From: Amylostereum areolatum
Taxonomy: Eukaryota > Basidiomycota > Agaricomycetes > Russulales > Stereaceae
Direction: 5' to 3'
Length of the DNA stretch: 64,000 nucleotides
Assembly: GCA_012932865.1 (NCBI GenBank)
Contig: SAXG01000003.1
Location: 1,302,001 to 1,366,000, forward strand
In this document: positions 9,853 to 20,895 of the stretch, in pieces
Layout of the letters: each line of letters starts with the position of its first letter
Numbering within the stretch: the first letter of the stretch is position 1
Program-made: the position numbers and the translations under genes
The notes under the pieces: model-generated
Databases searched by the model: none
The model's input: the letters and a program-made list of their open reading frames with translations, nothing else
Told to the model about the DNA's origin: nothing

Positions 9853-11267
9853 ATGACCGACAAGACTTCCACCCGCTCTTTTCCCGGTAACTCTCCCCCT
9901 CCCCCTCCCCGCTGTAGCCCTGCTCACACCCCATCCCCTCAACAGAGTGCTGGGGCCACCGCGGCGTACGCCCAACCACCCTCTCACCCTACCCCCCTCC
10001 CTGCTGACCCATTCGCCTAGGCCTCCGCAGCCTTACCCTGAGAACACGCTCGCAAGCTTCGAAGCCGCCATCCGCGACGGCGCCGAGGGCATCGAGAGCG
10101 GTATTTCATACTGTGTCCGCACTCCCTGTCCTCCGTTCGTGACCTCTTTGCAGACGTCCACGTCTCTCTTGACAATGTCGTTGTCATGTTCCATGACCCC
10201 AGTCCGTCCTCCGTCCTCCCCCCTTTTCCTCGTCCCTGACCCTGACCACCTTCAGGTCTTGAGCGAACGACGGACGGAAAAGGTACGCCACACCCACCTC
10301 CTTCCCCGCTCTCCTTCCCTCTCTAACCCTCTTCCAGGTTTGATTCGAGAGCGTATGTGGTATGGGCCCGAGGGCATGGAAGGCGTCCGCACCGTCAAGG
10401 AACCCAGGCAATCCATCCCCACCTTTGCAGAAACCGTAGAACTCCTCATGCGCGTACGTCTTCTCCTTCCACCCTTCCTTCGTCCCCCTGGCCGACCCTC
10501 GCCCTCCAGCCCGACAACCGTCACGTCAAGTTCAACGTGGACGTCAAAGTCTACAACGACCCCACCAAGCTCTTCTCGCTCGTGCAGAACACGATCGAGT
10601 CGTACGACAACTGGGAAACCCTGCTCGCCCCCCGCATCCTACTCGGTCTCTGGCACCCGCGTTTCATCGGCCCGGCCAAGACGCTGCTGCCGTACTGTCG
10701 CCGGAGCTACATCGGCATGCGGCCCAGCATCGCGCGCAAGTACTTCTGGGACGGCTGCCAGGCGTTCTCGATGTGGTTCCCGAGCCTGTGCTCGGCCGAA
10801 GGCCAACGCTTCATGGCCGAGTGCAAGGCCGCGGGCAAGTCGGTGATGGTGTGGACGGTGAACGACCCGGCGATGATCATGGAGGTAGGTGTCTCGTCCC
10901 CGGTCTGCCGGTTACGGGACGAGGGCTGAGGGTCGGATAGGCGGTACGCTGGGGCGTGGACGCGATTTTGACGGACACCACAAAGACGTGGCTGGGCATG
11001 CGTTCCGAGTTGAGCGGTAGGTGTTTTCGTACATTCGAGTGATGTGCGTGTGCTGAGGACGAGGGAAACGCAGCGGACTACGAGCGGGTGAACGCGCAAC
11101 ATACGCGGACGTTCATGTGGACGACGTTGGAGTTTTACACGCCGGTGCGGTTCGCGCTGTCGTCGGCGTCGTTGCGGAAGCTGGAGCAGGTTGCGGGCTC
11201 GTTCGACGAGGTGACGGTGGAGGACGGGGTTCCGGCCGCGCTTCCGGCGACGGTGACGGTGGTCTGA
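9853..11267 (+). CDS. Glycerophosphodiester phosphodiesterase family protein (GDPD)
   Basis: GDPD-fold enzyme expected to hydrolyse glycerophosphodiesters (or a related lipid phosphodiester) to glycerol 3-phosphate and an alcohol. Nine exons join to 319 residues: 9853-9886, 9946-9965, 10031-10100, 10154-10201, 10256-10282, 10338-10453, 10510-10884, 10941-11016, 11074-11267. Seen motifs: CWGHRG (catalytic His), PYPENTLASFEAAIRDGAEG with GIESDVHVSLD (metal-binding Glu and Asp), VVMFHDPSLERTTDG (second His), VKFNVDVKVYND, and the closing VMVWTVNDPAMIMEAVRWGV. No signal peptide is obvious. One oddity: families usually read HRGASAAYPENT here. The genomic gcctccgcagcctt would give that after dropping one T; otherwise the acceptor is the internal CGCAG at 10030, giving HRGPYPENT. 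Both keep the catalytic residues. Confidence 0.88.
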
Positions 11268-11516
11268 GGGATTGGGAATACCTGGGATATATAGCTTAGA
11301 GTGGCCGTATAGAGGGCCAACGCGTAATGACATGGATAATTTTGACGCCAACATGTGGATGACGAACACGTGCTCGAGGTGTGGGAAAGCCAGCGGGGAA
11401 GGCAGAGCGTCAATTTTTGGGATCAATTGAGAAAGGAGTACGGACCCGTGTGTCGTACGCCCTGGAAATTGACTCGACCATCAAGGCAGCGACGAGCGGC
11501 CAACGGCGAGCGAACG

Positions 11517-13630
11517 ATGGATCCTTCGCCCTCTCGCAGGCGGCAAATGCTCGCCCATCGAAAGCGTTTCTCCCTCTCCCGCCTCTCCTCCGACACCACC
11601 GCCACCCTTCCTGAATATACCCCACAATTCACCCGCTCCGTCCCCGCCCTCCCGCTCCCCGAAGAGGACCCGCCAGGATACAGCGCAGACGACGCGAACG
11701 AGGCCGACGAGGACACCGAGTCCGACGCACCGACCCCCCTCTCCCCTCGACTCCGCCGCGCCCCCAGGCATTCCCACCATCGCTCTTCCGATTCCCAGTC
11801 CCGCTCTCGAAGACACCAGACCCCCTCCTCCTCCTCCACCCTCTCCCCCCTCGTGCTCTCCCCCACCTTCGGTCCCCGTCGTTCCCGCTCCCGCTCTCCT
11901 ACGCCTTCCCGCTCAGCCTCCCCCTCAGATCCCCATCTGGACGCCCTCCTCGCTCGCAGCGTGCACGCCCTCGAACTTTCCAACTCCCTCCTCCAATCCT
12001 CCATGTCCACCCAGACCTCCCTCGCCGCCCTCCTCTCCACCGACGCGCCCACCTCCATGGCCGACTCCGCCCTCGAAGCCCGCGCCCGCGGCCTCGACGC
12101 CCGCATCCGCGTCAACTCCACCACGCACGCCGGATGGATGGACGGCCTGCAGGACATCGAACGCGCCATGTCCTCCTTCCTTGATCCGCACCCGGAAGCC
12201 GATCGCATGGCCGCCGCCAGCCTCCCCGCCCAGGACCTGTCCCCTCTGCGCCAGCGCCTGCGTACGCACACCCGCCATCGCTCCTCCACCGACTTGCGCC
12301 TCGTCACCGGGCAGCCGCAGGTCCTTCCCTCGCTCAGCATAGACGAGATCCCGCCGCCCGTGGGCGAGCTGCAGCTCTCGCGTGGCCAGATGCCGCGCGC
12401 ACGTCTCATCTCGCCCGCCCCCCGCGCGTTGACCCAGTACATCGACGCGGACACGAGGGACGACGCGGACGCGTCTCCCCTCCTCTTACCTTCCACCATC
12501 GGCTTGCGAGCCTCGTCTTCCACCCACCCGTCTCCGATACCGTCGCACCCGCACCCGCACCCTGCGTTCGCTCGGTCGCCCACCCTCGTCCCCCCTTCAC
12601 CTCACCGCGCTCGCTTCAGCTCTCCGTCCCGCAGAGCCTCTTCCGCCAACCCCTCCGCAGGCAGCTCCCCCGTAAACCCCGCCAGCGACCCCGTCCTCCG
12701 CCGTGAACCTCCTCGCCTCTTTTCTCTCCCGAAGACCGTCCGCGTCCGCGTCCACAAAACCGCCCGCGTCCTCGCGCCCCTCGCGTCGCCGAGCCAGTTT
12801 CTCCTCTCTGCCCTCGCCTTCCGACGTCCCCTCGACCGCCCTCGTGCCTCCGGCGCCGATCCCCGTCCACTATCACTACCACCACCCCCCTCCCCGGCTT
12901 CGATCCCACCCCGCACTCCCGTCGCTCGAAGACGCCGTCCACGCCTTCCTCCTCCCACACCGTCGTGCGCCCCTCCCGCTCCCCGACACCCACCCGCCCC
13001 TCCCGCACCCGAACGCGATCCCCTCCACCCCCCCTCCTCCTCCGCCCGATGACCCCTCCCATCGAAGTCTCCTCCGCCTCCGCCTCCGCCTCGTCCTCCG
13101 CTTCCAACTCTCCCTCCTCCGATCCCCACCCGAACCCCGTCCTCTCCATGCAAGCCCTCCGCAAAATCCTCACAGAACAACCCCCGCCCGAACCCAAACC
13201 CCGCCGCGGACTGCAGCCGCGCACCCCGGCCGCGCCCACCCTCGGCACCTCGCACGCCACCGCGAGCGTCTCCCGCCTGTTCACGCGCGGAACCCACTTG
13301 CACGCAGCGCACGCGGACGAGGGCGAGGGCAGGAGATCGGCCCTCAAGCGCGCGGACGCGTCCTCTGCGCCCCCCACCCCGGGCACCTCCACCTCCACCC
13401 CCGCCCCCGCCGCCCCGCCCACGCCCCCGAGCAGCGCCAGCTTCTTACGCCTCCCGCTCGGCGGCGGCGGCAGCGCCTCCTCGAGCGGCCGGTCGACCCC
13501 GAAACGCATCTCGTTCGCGGCGCTGCCGGAGTCGTACGCGGGGGAGACGGGCGAGCGGCGGGGCGCGGCGCGGCGCGCGGTCGAGGCGGAAGGGGAAGGG
13601 GCGGGAGGGCGCGGGGAGTGGGAGCGATAG
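11517..13630 (+). CDS. Ser/Pro/Arg-rich, mostly disordered protein of unknown function (frame broken)
   Basis: Starts MDPSPSRRRQM at 11517. The first 1.2 kb encodes a low-complexity Ser/Pro/Arg protein with RS-like dipeptides (RRSRSRSPTPSRSASPS). An ordered helical segment follows at about 11935-12180, containing LDALLARSVHALELSNSLLQ and WMDGLQDIERAMSSFLDP; this is the part most likely to be conserved. The natural-looking frame then moves twice by +1. Up to about 12710 it is in the starting frame; 12720 to about 12900 is best read in the next (RRPSASASTKPPASSRPSRR); from about 12900 to the stop at 13630 the third frame reads as protein, with MQALRKILTEQ and TPKRISFAALPESY. No introns fit those shifts, so indels are likely. 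High GC leaves every frame open, so junctions are uncertain. No known domain recognised. Confidence 0.5.
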
Positions 13631-14639
13631 CGCGGGTGGGGAGGGGTGGTGGGTCGGTTGGCTGTTGGGGGCGAATCGGGGCGGGTCGGTGGGGGCGAAC
13701 GCGGTGGGGAGGAGCGAGAGGGCGGGGAAGCCTTGGGGGAGGGGGCTGGGAGGGATGGAAGACTGGACGATGTGAGCGACTCAGGGGCGTGGGGTGAGTT
13801 TCTCGGTTTTAATAAAATGTGAGGGTTCGATGGCTGAGGGTCTTGTATGGTTCAGCTTTCGCGATTCGTGCATGCTCGGGCTGTCTGGCATGCTTGCTCG
13901 CTTGTTGCGTCGGTGCGTGGACCATGCCTGGCACTCTGCGCCTTGACCGCGACGCTCAAGTCGTGTTCATGCTTGCAGCCGTCCGCCGCTGGGCTGTCGA
14001 GCACCCCTCAAGTTTAACCGCGCACGGTTTCTTACTCGCCCACGAGCCCTGTCGTCCCTTCCTCCCCCCCCCCTTCCATTACACTGTTTTTATTTTCTTC
14101 TTCTCCTCCTCCTTTAGATATCTCGTTCACGCCGTGTATCATCTCACCCTCTTTCCGTCACACACACGCCACGCCTTCAGATTTCTGCACACTCGTTCCG
14201 TCCGCTCAGAAGCACAATCACAATCACACTCGCCCTATCCTCCTATCCCACCATCCGTGTACGACCCCGTCGTCGCAATACCCTTATGTATGTAGCCCAC
14301 CCACCCACTAGCCCTCCTCTTCTTGGTTTGCTCGGTCCTCGCCGCGTTGGAACTCGGAACTTATTGCTAACCCTACCTTCTCGCTACGTACACCATTCTC
14401 CCCTCCGAACGTTTCCCGTGTTCTCGCGCGTCTCTCTCTCCTCTCTCTCTCTTTAAACTTGTTCACGACCTTGTAACGAACCCCCTTGTATCTCCCACTC
14501 GAATAAATAGAGTACCGATGTGCACCGTGCCCCCCTTATTCCATGGTCCAAAATTCTAAAATCAGAAAACCAAAAAAACGACGTACAGCACCCACGCGCG
14601 CACGGCGTCTTCGATCGCACATCCTCCCTCCCTCCCTCC
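13631..14639. other. Intergenic, 1.0 kb (convergent 3' regions)
   Basis: Lies between two convergent stops. A G-rich stretch (13630-13800) passes into pyrimidine-rich tracts (14050-14120, 14400-14460), and a (CCCT)-type run is at 14624-14640. An open frame at 13819-14295 is Cys/Trp/Arg-rich without any motif and is not called. AATAAA-like signals occur at 13811 and 14502. Confidence 0.5.
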
Positions 14640-17126
14640 CTACCGCCTCCGCCTCGCCTCGTCCTCCTCGTCGCTGTCCCCCACGTCGAAGATCGCCGGC
14701 TCCGACACCTCGCGCTGCTTGCCCTTGCCCTCCCGGTACTCGTCCGCGTCGTCCCCGCGCCCGCTCCGGAGGTCGGGCTCGCTGCGCGTGAGAGGGATGT
14801 TCTCCTCCTCGTTCGTGGACAGCAGCACGCCGCGCGAGCTCCGGCGTCGGCGCATGCGGCACCAGAAGAACGTGCCGAGCGCGACGAAGATGATCACGAG
14901 CACGAGCGCGGCGGAGCCCGCGTTGTAGTAGGCTGGGGGGAAAAGTAAATTTTAAGGACGGGAGAACGATGAGCGGGGTGGGGGGGTGGGGAGACGACGT
15001 ACCCTCCCACATCGCCTTGTCCTGCTCCGGCGTCTTGGACGGCGGCAGGGGCGCCGCGGAGGTCTCCTCGGGCGCGGCGACGAGCGCGGGCTTGTGCGCG
15101 TCGCCGACGGCGCTCGGGATGCGCGCGGAGCCGTCGGCGATGGCGGAGAAGTTGACGTTCATGAAGCGGAGGATCATGTCGTGCGCGACGTGCGGCACGT
15201 CGAAGCCGACCATGTGCGACGCGTTGAAGATTTTGACGTACGTCAGGTTGCGGGAGGAGACCCAGGTGCCGGCCGGTTGGGCGTTGACCGTCCAGGTCTG
15301 GGTTTCGACTTTCTGTGGGGGTGTTGGCGGGAAAGGTCAGTGATGAGATGAGAGGGGGAGGGATGAGGGGGGGGAAACCGAGAACGCACTCCGAGGCCCG
15401 TGGCGCCGTTCCATGTCAAGGCCTGGATCATGCTTTCCTGGCCGACGTAGTTGCATATCAAGTCCTGGTCGCCGGCGAAGATGAGCACCGGGATACGCTC
15501 GAGGACCCGAGGGAGGACGGTGATGGACGAGTTGGAATTTTTCATCGAGAGCGCGGTGTGGACGTTGCTCTGGCACTCCTTCCACGCCTCCGACTTGGAA
15601 TCGGCGTGCAGGGCGCGGACGACGTCTGGGCGCTGATTAAACCAAGTCAACGTCGGTCACGCTGGATTGAAGACGAGGAGGAGAGGGAGGCGCACGCGCA
15701 AGTAGGTCGTCGCGTTCGCGAGGTCCGGGGGCCAGTTCATACCGCATGCCGGGTATGAATCCATCAGGCGCACGTCGTAGATGTTCAGACATTGGGAGGA
15801 AGTAGGGCTGCCGGTGCTATCTCAGACAATGAAACGATGGCCTCGTCGTGGTAAACGGGACGTACGCTGCAGAGTTCGCAAGGCCTCCGATCTTGCTCAG
15901 GACGGATTCGCACATGTCCACGTTGACCGGTTCTCCGGGTATGGTATCGAGCAAGGCCACGCAATCGTCCGTCGCTTGTTTGCTGCTTTCATACGCCTGG
16001 AGAAAGTGATTGTCGGTATGAAAAAGTATTCGGGAATGGCGCGGTTATAGAATCCCGACCTTCGAACCCGTATCGATGATTCCGTGTTTGACGGCGTAAT
16101 CAAGGTAGGAGGGGTATTGCCGCCGTGCGTCTATCCACCCGTTGCCTATCGCAGAACCGCGGAGAGGGACGCCCAGATCCGAGTCCAGCAATGCGTTGGC
16201 TGTAACGCCATGAGACACAGTAAACGGGGTATTCGCCTGTCTGAAGACATACCGAAGTAAGGGATGTATTGGCCTGCGAAACTCTCGCCACCAATGTAGG
16301 TCTAAGCACGCGGGATGAGAAGCGGAGTTACGGGGCTAGCAGACGACGATTACCTCCATAGATTGGTACTCTGGAAAGACACGATAGAAGTTGCGCAGGA
16401 AGACCATAAATTGGTCTGTGGCCTGCAAGCACGGTGAGATAGGAATGCGTATTCAGAGCCAGGGAAGGTACCTCGGAAAGTTCGTGAACGTAACGGTTGG
16501 TGCTACCGTACGAAAAGCCGGTACCGACGGGTTGATCGACTGCATAGAGCAGTTAGCACGCGTTCGAGGGAGAACTTGAGGCGACGTACTGTAGATGACA
16601 TTGGTGTACTCCTCCCAGCCGCCCTCGGCTGTTTTCAGACCGCCATTGGGGTCAACTCGCCAAGGGCCGATCTCCATCATGAGGCCGTCGAACGAGGAGC
16701 ATCCAGGCCCTCCCTGTCGCGAGCCCGTGGATTAACTCGGGTTGAAAAGGGCGGACGGAGAACGCACATTGAACCAGAAAAGCACGCGCTCCTTGTCCGC
16801 CGATCTCCGAGCTTTGACGAGAACGAAATAGAGATGTGCAGCCAACGTAGTGTCGGGGAGAGACGCGGCATTGGGCTCTGCGAGTAGATGCCCAGCATAC
16901 ACGTGCAGAGGTCTCGCGGGGTCTTGATGGAGATCGGGGAGGGTTGGGACGTAGAAAGATGCGGCGGAGGGGACTGCGGACAAAATGCAAGACGTTGGCA
17001 CAAGGCAGGGAGATATACGGAGATTTAGGACCAACTGTCTGTGGGGGCACTGTAGGCGAGTGGGGCGACTAAAAGGGCTGGTAGAAAGGACCACAGCGCC
17101 GTCCGCCAGCGCGAGCAGAGATGCAT
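14640..17126 (-). CDS. KEX1: Pheromone-processing carboxypeptidase KEX1
   Basis: Late-Golgi serine carboxypeptidase (S10 family) that trims C-terminal Lys/Arg from secreted precursors after Kex2 cleavage. Starts [19 protein letters not shown] at 17126, a clear signal peptide, followed by an intron and [16 protein letters not shown]. Catalytic triad: Ser in [12 protein letters not shown] (about 16285), Asp in [13 protein letters not shown] (about 15465) and His in [12 protein letters not shown] (about 15215). The substrate-binding segments [11 protein letters not shown] and [12 protein letters not shown] are present. A single transmembrane helix ([15 protein letters not shown], about 14900) and an acidic cytosolic tail (about 14850-14640) complete the type-I membrane layout of Kex1. 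About ten introns; all checked joins are in phase. The upstream region, shared with a divergent gene, carries a 29-G tract. Confidence 0.93.
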
Positions 17127-17240
17127 GTGTGGGTACGCGTCCGTGTCAGGTTACTGGAAGAGGGAAAGATTATACAACGTTTAGGATAGAGACAAGTAAA
17201 GTGAGAGTGGCCGCGTGCGGGTACCAACTCGGCGTACGAC

Positions 17241-17269
17241 GGGGGGGGGGGGGGGGGGGGGGGGGGGGG
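17241..17269. repeat. Homopolymer G29 tract
   Basis: Twenty-nine consecutive G on the plus strand, ending with TGAGGGACGGGG. It sits 115 bp upstream of the KEX1 start (minus) and about 405 bp upstream of the next plus-strand gene. Such a run can form G-quadruplex and is prone to length change; the exact length may be unreliable in any assembly. Confidence 0.9.
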
Positions 17270-17405
17270 TGAGGGACGGGGTAGGAAACGGAGGTGATGA
17301 TGGGTACCGTAGAGGCGCTGCTTGACTTCAGCGCTCGGCGCTCAGCCTGCAGGCCGCAGTTCCTCGGACAACTCGGCCACGCGCGACTCCCTCTGCCTAC
17401 ATAGC

Positions 17406-17430
17406 CGAAGCTTGAAGCTTGAAGCTTGAA
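17406..17430. repeat. Short tandem repeat (GAAGCTT)n
   Basis: Three and a half direct copies of the 7-mer GAAGCTT (overlapping HindIII-like AAGCTT palindromes) within the KEX1/thioredoxin-like divergent intergenic region. No function is evident. Confidence 0.7.
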
Positions 17431-17674
17431 GTCTTCGTTCGACGTCGATGGCGACGATGTGGCCGCAGACTCGCGGTGCCCTGCCCGTATGAATTTGGCC
17501 CTGTTCTACTCACCCTGCAAGATGGACTGCCACGGAGCTGCACAGTGCACGAGGAGCCCAACAAATACCCATCCGACGCACACGCCCGTGCCTGATTCCC
17601 GACGCCTCCACAAGACGCGATAACGCTGCGTCGTGGCTCTTTGCGTTCGGCCACCATCATCTCCCCTCACCACC

Positions 17675-18890
17675 ATGAAACTCCTCCCTCTCATCGGCGT
17701 CCTCGCTCTCGCCCTCCCCTCTTCTGCTCAGTATTTCTCTGACGGTTGGGCACCCGGCAAGCCTATCCCTACAAACGCCCCGGAACCTGTCTTCTCCTAT
17801 GACCCCAAGCAACCTTCACCTCAAGCAGGAGAAGGAAACGCAGCTCCCCCCATTTCACCGCACTCCGGTTCTCCATTCAGTCTCACCGGCCTCCTCGAAT
17901 CCCGCCCCGTGTCCCAATTTCTCGGTCGCTTCGGCGTCAACATCTCCGAACGTCTCGAGAGCGCACAGAAATCGTTGGAAGTTTGGGATCCCCGCGTGCC
18001 CCTCATCACAGACGACAATTATGCCGACATCATCGTGAACGAGGAGCTCACTGAGGAAGAAGAAGTGAACAGGGTCTGGTTCCTCATCATGTGCGTCCCT
18101 CGTCCTGCCTGCCTGCTCTGGTGCTCACCCTCCTCCACAGCACCGTGACTTCCGTTCAACAGGGCGGCGTCTCTGCTTACGCGGACCTCCAGTTCGACCA
18201 GGCTTTCAACCAAACGCTGATTGAGAACGATCTCCCCTTCGTTCGATGGGGCCGTATTGACTACATCAACGTGACGAGCATCACCACTAAATGGGGCGTC
18301 TGGTCGTGAGTTCATCTAGCATCATCCTCTGCGAATGCGTACCTCACCTTCATTGCAGAGCACCAATGGTTGTCGTACTCAAGGACCGAGGCCAAACGCT
18401 ACGTTTCTGGCGTCCTACCCAAATTCGGCTGAGAGCGGATCGTTTGCGCACCTTCCTCCTCGAGGAGACCTGGGCGGAGACGCCTCCATGGAAGAGCGCG
18501 TTCGCCCCTGGTGGTAAAAGGTTGGTCGCGCGACCTCCTTCCCGTCTGTCACCCGTTCACCTCCCATCCTTTAGGGAATTTGTGATGGACTGGCTGGCAA
18601 TATCCATGTCGAAAATATACGAGGTCGTTAGGGTACTACCTCGCTGGTTGGTATACGTCGTCACCGGTGCCGCCGGAAGCGTCGTTATCAACCTCCTCCA
18701 CTGGAAGGACAGAAGAAAGGCGGCAGCCAAGGAGAAGAAACAGAAACAGGACCAAGAGAAGAAGGAAAGGGAAGAGAAGGAGAAGGAAAAGCTCGACCCT
18801 CGAATTGCAGTAGGGTCGAGTACAAGCTTACCCAAGCCTACTCCTGCGACGCCAACGTCGAAGGGGAAGAAAAAAGGGGGAAAGAAATAG
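17675..18890 (+). CDS. ER/secretory-pathway membrane protein, possibly thioredoxin-fold, conserved unknown
   Basis: Four exons (17675-18090, 18141-18305, 18359-18520, 18575-18890) join in phase to 352 residues. The N terminus MKLLPLIGVLALALPSSAQ is a good signal peptide. A lumenal part follows, containing WGRIDYINVTSITTKWGVWS and APMVVVLKDRGQTLRFWRP. This alternation, a strand ending near a WGRIDY/W-x-V pair followed by a xPMVVVLxDRG strand, is thioredoxin-like in layout. There is no CxxC, so redox activity is not expected. Near the C terminus one hydrophobic segment (WLVYVVTGAAGSVVINLLHW) is followed by a very Lys/Glu-rich cytosolic tail (about 18700-18890) ending KKKGGKK, which could act as a dilysine-like ER retention signal. 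I do not recognise a named family; the fold idea is inference. Confidence 0.7.
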
Positions 18891-19148
18891 CCAACGAGTG
18901 TCTTTTCCTCAGGGTTTATGGGTTCTCGAGCGACGTATCATGATGGCCTTCACGCAGAGTGGGGGTTGATAGTCATTAATGCATGGAGCAATCGAGTAAT
19001 ATGATATCCTGGTTCGTTTCATCGTGGAATGCGACAATCGAGTTACTCTTTCCAAGGGTACTCGAACTTCGGCTGGTCCTTTCCGCCTCCAGAGCTTACG
19101 CCTACAGGCAGCTCGTTAGCCCAAGTCAATTACGCGAAAGGGAATGAC

Positions 19149-19998
19149 TTACTTCTTCTTCGTGGGCAGATGCTCTGCAAAGACCTCCACACAGTGCGCC
19201 GACTTGAATTCACGAATAAAGCGCGGGTCCCAAAGTTCGCTGGCAATTCCGAGGTCCTTGCAACAGCGCATGAGCGCGTTGCTCTTGCAAGCCTCTGTGG
19301 CCGTTGGTATTCCTGAAGGATCGAAATACTCTTGTTCGCCTCGCGCAATGGCTACCAGCCTGTGTCCGCATCGTTTACAAGACATACGGGCGATGGAAAT
19401 GAAGAAAACTCACCTGCCCAAACAGACGAGCGCATATTCTCTGCTCACGACCTTGGGCCCTACGTTAGTCTCAGCTGCGCGGTGCCAAGCCCCAGCCGCC
19501 GGGTCCGAATGCCTTGTTCAGGAATCCGACGGTACTTGATTTCGGGGAGGTATATCATGCCGTCTAATACAGCCTGCGTCAGAGCAGTAAGAACCAAGGA
19601 GCAGGAAGGCCTTACCAGGTTTCATCTCAACATCGAGGGGTTCGATAGGTGCGAGAAGGACGTCCGAAATCTCTGTGGAGAATGGCTGGGTGGAGAGTCC
19701 ATGGTAGCTACGCGACCAGTCCGTGGGCGTGTCTCCGGGCGCTGAGGTAAAATTGTCGAGTGCGGAGGACGAGGGTACGGTTTCGGGTGGAACGCTGGTA
19801 GGCAGCAGCAATAACCGCAGGATCAATCTCGTCGGCAGTGTTGGGAAGGGTGTTGACGGTTTCAGGGTTTCCCTGCACGGCGGTCTTGGAGGCGGCGCGC
19901 GCGACGTAGCCACCGCGAACAGTCACATACGGCCTTTGTGGAATACGAGCACTGCGAAGAGCGCGGGAGGTCGTGGAGAAAAGGACACGGGTAGCCAT
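19149..19998 (-). CDS. MGM101: Mitochondrial genome maintenance protein MGM101 (three apparent frameshifts)
   Basis: Rad52-like single-strand-annealing protein of mitochondrial nucleoids, needed for mtDNA repair and maintenance. Starts [20 protein letters not shown] at 19998, an Arg/Ser-rich mitochondrial presequence. The conserved core is easily read: [93 protein letters not shown], then [16 protein letters not shown]. Two introns (about 19564-19617 and 19367-19415) fit. Three single extra bases interrupt it: after AAA before TSVPPE (19800), between RRI and LNK (19521-19522), and between PRS and ETN (19473). Together they add three bases, but each breaks the frame locally, so the stated sequence does not encode a full protein. 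Assembly error or recent decay. Confidence 0.9.
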
Positions 19999-20895
19999 TG
20001 CAGATGGCTGACCGCGTCGTGGTGTGGACGGTACGAACGATGGCGGCGGCGCGACGTAACTGGGACGCGGACTGTGCGGGCCGGAGGCCGAGGAGCCGCT
20101 GGAGTCGCCGACGCCTTGCCGACGCCGTTCTTGGTGAGGACCAAGTGAGGACGTTGAGCGGCACTCCTGCTCGGTTCTTCCTATCGTCGGTTTCCTATCT
20201 CTCGCAAACAACTTACGGCCTCTCAGTAACTTCAAGATGTTGCGGCACTAGCTTTCGATTATCTGACCCTTTGCTCTTCTGGTGCCGCCTTCCCAGTTGA
20301 ACGGCCTTCCAACATGGCCCCAGGCACCTTTGGCCCACTGGCATTTAACCTTCAGCTTCAGCACCTTGACTTCAAATATCTCCAACCTTGAACTTAGACC
20401 CAACCTGCCTCGCAATGGATTCATTGTTATGTATCTCATCAAGCGAAGCTCGCATCCAAAACCTAATCATATATCTCCTTATCAGACACATGTTTATTAT
20501 TTGCCTGCCACTGGCTTCGCTCATACCCACGGACCAGACGGTGATTCAATATACAATATTCAACCTTCGCCCCGACATCACCATCTTTCCTGCGGCGCCA
20601 AACTTGACCCACGGACCCACCGGTCCTCCTTCTGGACCGAAAGTTAAAAGCCAGCCGTTATCCGTGTAGTCTACAAGTCACTCGTGTGACCAGACGCACC
20701 GAACCTGGCGTCCTTTATCGCAGCTGGAGATTTGCAACGGTCTTGTAGTAAACCTGTCTTGGAGCGCCCTCCTTTCCCGGTGATACTCTTCATCCCTCCT
20801 TGGGCTACCCCCTTCTGAGGCCTATAAATCTGATTATCGAACCTGGCTGCTGTCGTATCTCTCGTGTCCACCACTTCGCCACCTTGCCTATCGCC
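19999..20895. other. Divergent intergenic region, 0.9 kb
   Basis: Separates the minus-strand MGM101 start from the plus-strand permease start. No coding signal or named site beyond the TATA box noted separately; a run of poorly coding AT-richer sequence lies at 20200-20670. Confidence 0.5.
20823..20829 (+). promoter_or_regulatory. TATA box of the permease gene
   Basis: TATAAAT lies 67-73 bp upstream of the ATG at 20896, at the usual core-promoter distance. Confidence 0.5.

Noticed and set aside
11423..13509. Long minus-strand open frames (up to about 390 codons) opposite the Ser/Pro-rich gene
   Set aside because: They are Gly/Arg/Glu-rich mirror products of GC-rich Ser/Pro coding DNA; no start context, motif or intron supports them.
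13819..14295. Plus-strand open frame of about 158 codons
   Set aside because: Cys/His/Phe-rich random composition, crosses polypyrimidine tracts, no splice or domain evidence.
14520..15350. Plus-strand Arg-rich open frames
   Set aside because: Antisense shadows of the KEX1 C-terminal exons, which have full family support on the minus strand.
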